From positions 1,939,001 to 2,003,000 of the forward strand of contig JAITYX010000058.1 in NCBI GenBank assembly GCA_021018815.1: a stretch of 64,000 nt of DNA. The letters run 5' to 3'. Below, one piece after another: positions 58,161 through 64,000 of this stretch (the stretch's first letter is position 1; every line of letters starts with the position of its first letter). The translations under genes were made by a program, and so were the position numbers. This DNA is from Talinum fruticosum (lineage: Eukaryota; Streptophyta; Magnoliopsida; Caryophyllales; Talinaceae). The notes below the pieces were generated by a model that searched no databases, had not been told where the DNA came from, and was given only the letters and a program-made list of their open reading frames with translations.

Positions 58161-59963
58161 TGTAACGCCCCCAATCACCATTACTTAATAATCCCTTCAT
58201 TAGGGACTATTACGTAAGGTCACAGCAGAAGGTAACGATCGAAGACGTTACCGCCGTCCCAAAAATAGGACAAGGCTAAATATATGAAATAAAATTGAAA
58301 TTCAACTTATGCATCCACTGTTATATTTCCATTGATCCTGTTAGAAGTAACTACTTACTACCCAGGTAGCTAAATCATCCCAAAGTACAGTTCATCGATT
58401 TAGCAACATAATATTTATACAACCTACGAGTAATTCCCAAGGTCATACCTAACCCTGGTTGAAGGTAAAATCACTGTGAGCGTCTATATACCTTCAGATC
58501 TGCGAATGCCACGTGATCGGCTAGGGTTTGCCTTCATCGGACTTAGGAAATGGTTGATTGTTCACCAATGCTTCTTCCTAAAACAAAAACAGTAAAATAT
58601 TTGAAAGAGTGAGTCGAAACTCAGTACGAACACTCCTGCACTGTAAAACAACTTTGAAACATATTTTAATTGAGCGCGCGCATTTCAATTCATTTTAGTT
58701 TGAAATCGGGGAGAGAATATGAGTAAAACTTGCTTGCCGGTTATTATCCGAAAGTGGAACCCCTTGATAATTGATACGATCTTAGTAAGGTGCACACCTC
58801 CCGGGCCGACCGAGAACCCGAGTTGAAGCCGCGCGGGTTGGGCGTAAGCCCCGATAATTGATGGGCATAAGCCCCGATAATTGATAATTGGGCGGGGACC
58901 ACTTGATTAGGTGGCAAAACTTGATTTGTAAATGATTCATTATTAATTATATATATGAGAAATATTGAGATTTGATGAAACATGTGAGTTTTCGAAAGGT
59001 ACGAGCAATGAACGTACTCGAATTGAGAATATTTGTTTCTCCCCTTTTGCGTAAATTTGAGTTATCGGCTATTCGGCAACGGAAGTGGCCTCGGTTCTTC
59101 GAATTCACAGAGGAGGACTCAAGGAAAGGAAGGAAGGGATGTCGGTGGTGCACAGTAGCTCCGGCGACGTGGGAGCAGCACCGGCGTTGACCTTCGACGG
59201 CCGAGCCGCGGCTGATGGATGGACCGCAGAATGGGTCACCGGGAGTGGTGAGGCAGGGCATCTGCCCGTGTGCGAGAGAGAGCGGTGGCGAGAGAGAGGC
59301 GTCGAGCGTTGGTGGCGCTTGGTGGCCGGGAGCGGGCTGCAAGTGGAGGCGGCGAATCCCGCAGCGCCTAGCGGGAGGCGAGAGAGAGACAGCGAGAGAG
59401 GGAGGAAGCGAGACAGAGAGGAACAGGGACAACCGGCGCCGGTCTCCCGCCGGCGTCGATGGCGCTGGTGGCCGGAGAAGGCGCCACTGGGAAGAAGAAG
59501 CAGGGGAGGACGGGAGGAGCAGGGGGAGCAGGGGAGGACTGGAGGAGCGAGGGGAAGCAGGGGAGCAATTGAAACCGAGCTTGCCTAATTATTTCGATCT
59601 TAACCGCCTTTCCCTTTTTTTTTTTTTTTTTTTTTTTGTTTTTCTATTTCTGGATGTTTCTTTAAAAAATCTGGTTTTTATTATTTTGATTTATTTTGAT
59701 TTATTTATTTATTTATTTACTTTGTTTTCTTTTATTGTTACTTTTAATTTTGTTTTAATAATGATGTTCACAAACTAAAATCTTATTATGAAATTTTTAT
59801 TAGGGCCACTTCGTCGCCTTAACTGCATAACACATGTATAAGGATAATGTAAATACAAAATATCGAATTGAAGTGCACGCGCTCAATTATATAAATAGTG
59901 TACTTAATAAAATAAATAATGTGATTTAAAATAAATAATGTGATTTAGGGTCGGGTTGTTACA
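58161..59963 (-). mobile_element. T3: TGTAA...TTACA unit (probable solo LTR, short form)
   Basis: The 1803-base unit starts TGTAACGCCC at 58161 and ends GGGTTGTTACA at 59963, with a perfect five-base duplication tcttg (58156-58160 and 59964-59968). On the minus strand it has an AT-rich start with T/A homopolymers, a GC-rich CT-biased tract (59570-59020), a donor-like GA/GTACGTT at 59017, a short hairpin-bearing region (58845-58915) and a 3' end sharing GACGTTACCGCCGT with T1. It has no coding domain. Confidence 0.7.
58845..58915. repeat. short hairpins with AATTGAT-type loop in T3
   Basis: On the plus strand GCCC-cgataattgat-GGGC (about 58847-58866), GCCC-cgataattgataatt-GGGC (about 58871-58893) and CCAC-ttgattag-GTGG (about 58899-58914). 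This is the same principle as in T2 and T5, with fewer and shorter stems. Confidence 0.55.
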
Positions 59964-60156
59964 TCTTGGATAGATGTTTTAGACATCTTTATCATTGTCC
60001 AACAGAAAGCATTCCATCGGTTTCTTCAAGTGCAGGAACTTTAATCCTTTAAACTTTGGTGGTCTGGTGGAAGATCTTCCTTCGTCGAACTCTCCAATGT
60101 TCTCGAGCCATCCGATCTTTAGACCTTTGGATTGTTAGATCCTTCTTGAAAGGCTA

Positions 60157-60169
60157 GCCTCTCATACCA
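60157..60169 (-). other. primer binding site of G
   Basis: The minus strand reads TGGTATGAGAGGC two bases after the LTR end; one base differs from the usual TGGTATCAGAGC. Confidence 0.78.
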
Positions 60170-60171
60170 AT

Positions 60172-61644
60172 TGAAGGTTTGCTCCTGGAGTGTCTAAGTC
60201 ACCCTAGAGAGGGGTTGAATAGGGTGATGAGGAAATTTAGGGAAACTTAGAATCTTTTTGCTTGGAAGAAGCTAAACAACTTATTCCGAGTCTAGATTGG
60301 ACTTAGAAAAGTATACACTCGATAATACGTGGAAACCCTCCTGGGGCGGAAAACCACGGACAGTGCTAACTAATCCAACCACCAAGTCAAATCCACTATT
60401 TTGAATCCTCAAAATACAAAGGATTGACTCTACCAGAATTGCTCCCTTAGAAAATTCCTTACAATGTTTTCCTAGACTCGAAGTTCCCTTATCTGATCTA
60501 GTACTTCCTAATGAAGATAACCTTTACAGCTAAGGACAACCGAGCTGTGTTAACCCTTACAGCTCAGTCAAGGGACCTTACTTAGAAAGTAAGAGAAGTA
60601 TGTAATTGATTACAAGACTTTACAACTCAAAAAATATTAAATACAACCTTGGAGTTATAAGTAGCAGATTGAATGAGTAGTGCACTACGAGAATAGTTTT
60701 TGTAGTAGGTTTAGCAATCTTCCAGTCTTGTGAAGTGGCTTCTATTTATAGATATCCAAGCATATTAGCCATTGTGTCTGGTTTCTGGACTGAAGTCTTC
60801 ACTAGCCGTTGGAGGGGCCTTTCTCAATCACTCGGAAAAGATTCGTTGGAGTGTAAACGTTGGGCAACGGCTATTTGCTCCAAAAGGTGTTCCAATCAAC
60901 TGGTGTTGTCCGAGAAGAAAGGCGGAAACCACCATTGAGCCTAGCGTTGGATTTTTCCAGTCTTGGAAATAGACAGCCTTGACATGGTGTCCGAGTCCTC
61001 CAGAATTGGCTAAAACTGTCTGCTGGCATTTAAAAGGTACAAGTCGGTTTCTTTTGAAATATAAAAAGATAGATTAGCTTCGTTTGAATAACCTACAAAA
61101 GCAAACAACATTGGTTCTCAAAGTATAAAGTACTTTGGTCAAAGGTTAGGCACAGATAATAATTAAATTAGGATAATTAAAAGCTTAATTATCTTTGGCC
61201 TAGAAAAGTGCAATATTCCGAGTCTAATATCAAATACGTTCAAACTCAATTCAGAATAATTCCTAGAAAGGTCAAGTAGAAGAATATTCAAACATAGAAA
61301 GTGACCTTGATATATCAAATAATCATTTAAGGAGTAGCCTGAGTAAGAGGAACTCAGTAGAGAGCGACTCGGTTCCGAGTTAGCAAACACAGCCAAGTAC
61401 TACAAGAAAATGCGTTAAAAGAATTATTTAATGATGCAATGGTTCAAGTATATTCCGAGTAGGTCAGAATACCTCAGTAGAGAAGATATAAGATAGTGTG
61501 ATATCCGAGTCACTCATAACAAAGATGAAAACATAGATATGAGTTTTTATGAAGCTCATAATGACTTGCAATCAAAACTCAAGAGAGATAGAAGTTCATA
61601 CTGAGTCTTTCACAAAATATTTAGAGTTAATATCTCAGTCTTCA
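60172..61644 (-). repeat. 5' LTR of element G
   Basis: The 1473-base LTR runs from TGAAGGTTTG at 60172 to CAGTCTTCA at 61644. TATA at 60742-60750. It pairs with 49786-51164 over the length of that copy. Confidence 0.87.
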
Positions 61645-61768
61645 TATATTTTGATTGATGAACAGAAATACCATTTTTATCTTGTTTCATTTGCAGTCCA
61701 AGGAAGAAATTGAGTTTTTCCATCATGCTCATTTAGAACTCCTATCTCATCAACTCATAAAACTCTTG
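61645..61768 (-). pseudogene. RT fragment of element F, between G and H
   Basis: The minus strand encodes the ELLM..LNFFLGLQ.KQDKNGI segment that lies next to the position where F breaks at 49785. H interrupts it again at 61769; the bases before H (tcttg, 61764-61768) would be its target site copy. Confidence 0.75.
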
Positions 61769-62014
61769 TGAAGGTTTGCTCGTGGAGAGTCTATGTCACC
61801 CTAGTGGGGGCGGGAAATAGGGTGATGAAGAAAATTAAACACTTTTTCAACAATATAGCCCAACAAGCAACTTCGAGTCTAGATTGGAATCAGAAAAGTG
61901 TAATAACACAGATATATGTGGAAACCCTCCTGGGGCAGAAAACCACGGAGAGTGCTAATCTAAGCACCTAGTCAAATCCACTATTTTGAATCCACAAAAT
62001 ACAGAGCACTCGCC
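61769..62014 (-). repeat. LTR start of element H, interrupted by T4
   Basis: It starts TGAAGGTTTGCTC at 61769, matching the outer end of the other LTRs, and continues to 62014, where T4 begins. By orientation it is the 3' LTR of a minus-strand element; the rest lies beyond the window. Confidence 0.75.
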
Positions 62015-64000
62015 TGTAATACTCGTAATTTTAACGAAAAGCAGCTGTAAAGCATAGAATTATTGAATATCATTCTACGAATCTAGGGCGGGGAGTAACT
62101 AATTTTATTTACAGCCATACATATTACTTCGGTATTCCTTCGGAAGCTACTATCGAATAAACTAAATCAAGGAAATTGCCTCCCTTTTCCATCTGAGCTA
62201 AACCGTTGGGTGATTAGGAATTGTCGTGGCCAGCATATTAAAATAAGTTAGGGGTAGCGGCATAAGAAGATGGAAGGGAGGAGATATGGACTTGTTGTAT
62301 ATGGGCCGCTGATTACTTTGGCTGAATTATGAAGAGATAAAAGAGAGTTAATGAAGGTCCAAGTAGAAGGGAGAGGTGATTTCATTTAGCGGTGGTGAGA
62401 GCGGTGCCAAAAATAAAAGAAAGGAGGCACCAAAGGGACGGGGCACGGGAAAGCAAAGAAAACGAGAAGCAGAACAGGGGAGGAAGAAAGGAGCACCGAA
62501 CGAGAGAGAGAGAGAGAGAGAGAGGAGGCGAGTGCTCGGGCTAAGGAGACCGAGGGGAGGATCGGCGACCACCGTAGGACCAAAAGCGGCAGTCGGCGAT
62601 GCGAGTAGGCGCGAACGAAGGGAAGAGAGCGAGAGACTGGACAGATCAAGGGCGAAGGAAGGACCCGAGCAGGGGTAGATGTGAGAGGGTTCGGGAGGCC
62701 GGAAAACCGGGAAGAGTAGCGGCGACGAGGGAGAGGGACCAGCAACGAGCGCACGAGGGCCCGACCGAGGAGAAACACGAACAAAAAATGCAGGCCAGAA
62801 ACAAGGGAAGCGAGAGACCGAGAGGAACTGAGCGAGAACCGGCAGAAAGAGGGACCGAAACCAAAAGGTAGAAGTAAAGAAGCCCGAAATCAACCCCTAA
62901 AACCCGAGAATCCCAGGTGGGTAGTCTTATACTCTAAACTATTAGTAATTTTGAAACCCAAATGGATTTATTGTGAATATTGAATGATTGTTATGAATAT
63001 TGAGTTTGTTGTGAATTTTGAGCATTTGTATTGCGAGAACAGACCTAGTAGTTGTTTAAGATTGAAATAAGAGCTTAGAATGGAGTTAAGGAATTGTTAG
63101 GGCTGAATCGGGACATGAAGGGATTTACTTGGTTAAAAAGTACAGTTGAATTGGGAACTTTGAAGAAATTTAGTAGTTACTTAAAGTTGAATCAGGGAAC
63201 CCGATGATTCGGATAAAGTTAGATTGTTTGGGTGTAGTGAGTAGTATTGAGATTTGGGGACAAGTACATTGTGGTTTAGGTATATATTGTGAATTAGTGT
63301 TTCAAATTAAGCCTTAGAGACTTACTAAAATTGCGGCATTGGGAAATGATTGCTAATATCGAGAAATAATGAGTGAAGTATAAAGAGGAGTAGGAATTCA
63401 TATTGATGATGCACAGTTGAGGCATGGGAGTGAGAAATGGGTGATTGTGAGATTAATTGAGTTCGAAGTATATTTAAATCCTCGAGGTTGAACTAAACAT
63501 GAAGGTAAGCAAAGCTAACGAAAATTGAGTGATGTAAAGTGATTAAGAGTTATATAACTAAGGATAGACGAACAAGAATTGATTGATAAGATGGAGACAT
63601 ATAATGGGAGTTTGAGGCAGGGAAGTAACGGGCCGGGAATTGTAAGGTTAAGGTTGACTTTAGAGTGTATCTAAGTCTTTGAGATGAAATTAAGTTGGAA
63701 GGTGAACCTAGCAAGAGCAACTTAAGTGATAAAGTTAGATGAGGACTTATATGTCTGAGTATGAGCAAAGGAAGTTAATTTATAAAGTAGATACCTAGAA
63801 TGAGGAATTGGGGTAAAGACAGGGAGTTTTGAGAAGTTGAGACGTGAGTGAAAGAAGTGGATTCATAAAATAGAGACCCAGAATGAGGAATTGAAGTAAA
63901 GACAGAGAATTGTGAGAAGTTCAGGCGTTCAATTAGGTGGTGTCCGCTTGTGGTTATTCTGGCTCGAAAAAGGAAATTAATCATACTAAAGTGATGGATT
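62015..64000 (+). mobile_element. T4: TGTAA... family member, runs off the window
   Basis: It starts TGTAATACTCGTAATTTTA at 62015. The GA-rich GC-rich tract is at 62360-62900, with a donor-like CCCAG/GTGGGT at 62916/62917, followed by AT-rich sequence closely similar to T5 (CTTATACTCTAAA). Near the window edge an AGAATGAGGAATTG-containing segment of about 45 bases occurs twice (about 63797 and 63882). The 3' end is outside the window. Confidence 0.6.

Larger units (their letters stand above)
56527..60111 (-). pseudogene. gag of G, split by T3
   Basis: The minus-strand start is the ATG at 60109-60111; T3 occupies 59963-58161. The UBN2 domain is at about 58100-57690 (including RWAPKVTTIEEAQNLSQPKPDELI). 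The zinc knuckle region is at about 57410-57360, with the first Cys damaged. The coiled coil is at 57010-56880 (RVNEHPKRKLNESEELVLKF), and there is a basic segment before protease. Several frameshifts. Confidence 0.7.
49786..61644 (-). mobile_element. Sirevirus-like element G, inserted in F, interrupted by T3
   Basis: The LTRs are at 49786-51164 (3', truncated) and 60172-61644 (5'). The flanking five bases are tgtat on the left and tatat on the right, a duplication with one change, and the RT of F resumes in register across it. Internal order on the minus strand: PBS, gag (with T3), protease, integrase, RT, RNase H, internal promoter, aORF, then a deletion that joins the aORF tail to the 3' LTR. 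Confidence 0.85.

Noticed and set aside
59085..59778. 187- and 167-codon Gly/Arg-rich frames in T3, and 62348-62893 frames in T4
   Set aside because: Compositional; they run into poly-T or repeat sequence and lack any conserved block.

Overview
The window is plant nuclear repeat DNA, almost certainly from an angiosperm. It is AT-rich and I recognise no cellular protein gene, rRNA or tRNA. It is a nest of LTR retrotransposons built from two repeat families.

Family 1 is a Ty1/copia Sirevirus-like family (SIRE/Maximus type). The evidence is the gag-PR-IN-RT-RNaseH order, an initiator-Met-type primer site, paired polypurine tracts, LTRs of about 1.4-1.6 kb that start TGAAGA and end CTTCA, and an additional ORF (aORF) between pol and the 3' LTR. 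Copies named here: A (+, 3' end only, 1-2273); a minus-strand gag scrap (11590-12024); C (-, 12025-38341, interrupted three times); D (-, 18394-27091, complete with TSD, inserted in C); E (+, 5'-truncated, 38342-43822); F (-, in pieces, 48360-49785 and 61645-61768); G (-, 49786-61644, inserted in F's RT); H (-, LTR start only, 61769-62014, also in F's RT).

Family 2 consists of TGTAA...TTACA units of 1.8-4 kb, most likely solo LTRs or LTR fragments of a Ty3/gypsy Tekay-like element: T6 (about 9060-11014), T1 (12502-16453, in C's 3' LTR), T2 (30212-33125, in C's RT), T5 (43823-46432, truncated), T3 (58161-59963, in G's gag, perfect TSD) and T4 (62015 to window end, in H's LTR). They have no recognisable coding domain. 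They share a GC-rich purine- or pyrimidine-biased tract ending at a splice-donor-like GT, then an AT-rich stretch, and three of them carry an array of small hairpins with constant loops and changing stems.

The left flank (2274-11590) holds a roughly 1 kb MITE-like inverted-repeat element with internal degenerate tandem repeats, a degenerate Ty3/gypsy gag, an unidentified degenerate coding stretch and T6. Between E and F lie T5 and a probable Tat/Ogre-type LTR remnant (46850-48339).

The most interesting signals are: (1) the hairpin arrays in T2, T5 and T3; (2) the Sirevirus aORF, which resembles the 'putative plant transposon protein' family plus a coiled coil, and which in four copies is preceded by its own LTR-like promoter (CCGTTGG-type boxes, TATAAATAG, CT-rich leader); (3) the conserved donor-like site in family 2; (4) a mosaic organisation of C/E suggesting inversion; (5) systematic indels at CCGAG/CTCGG words, which may be technical. 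All boundaries were read by eye; identity values and domain scores were not computed.
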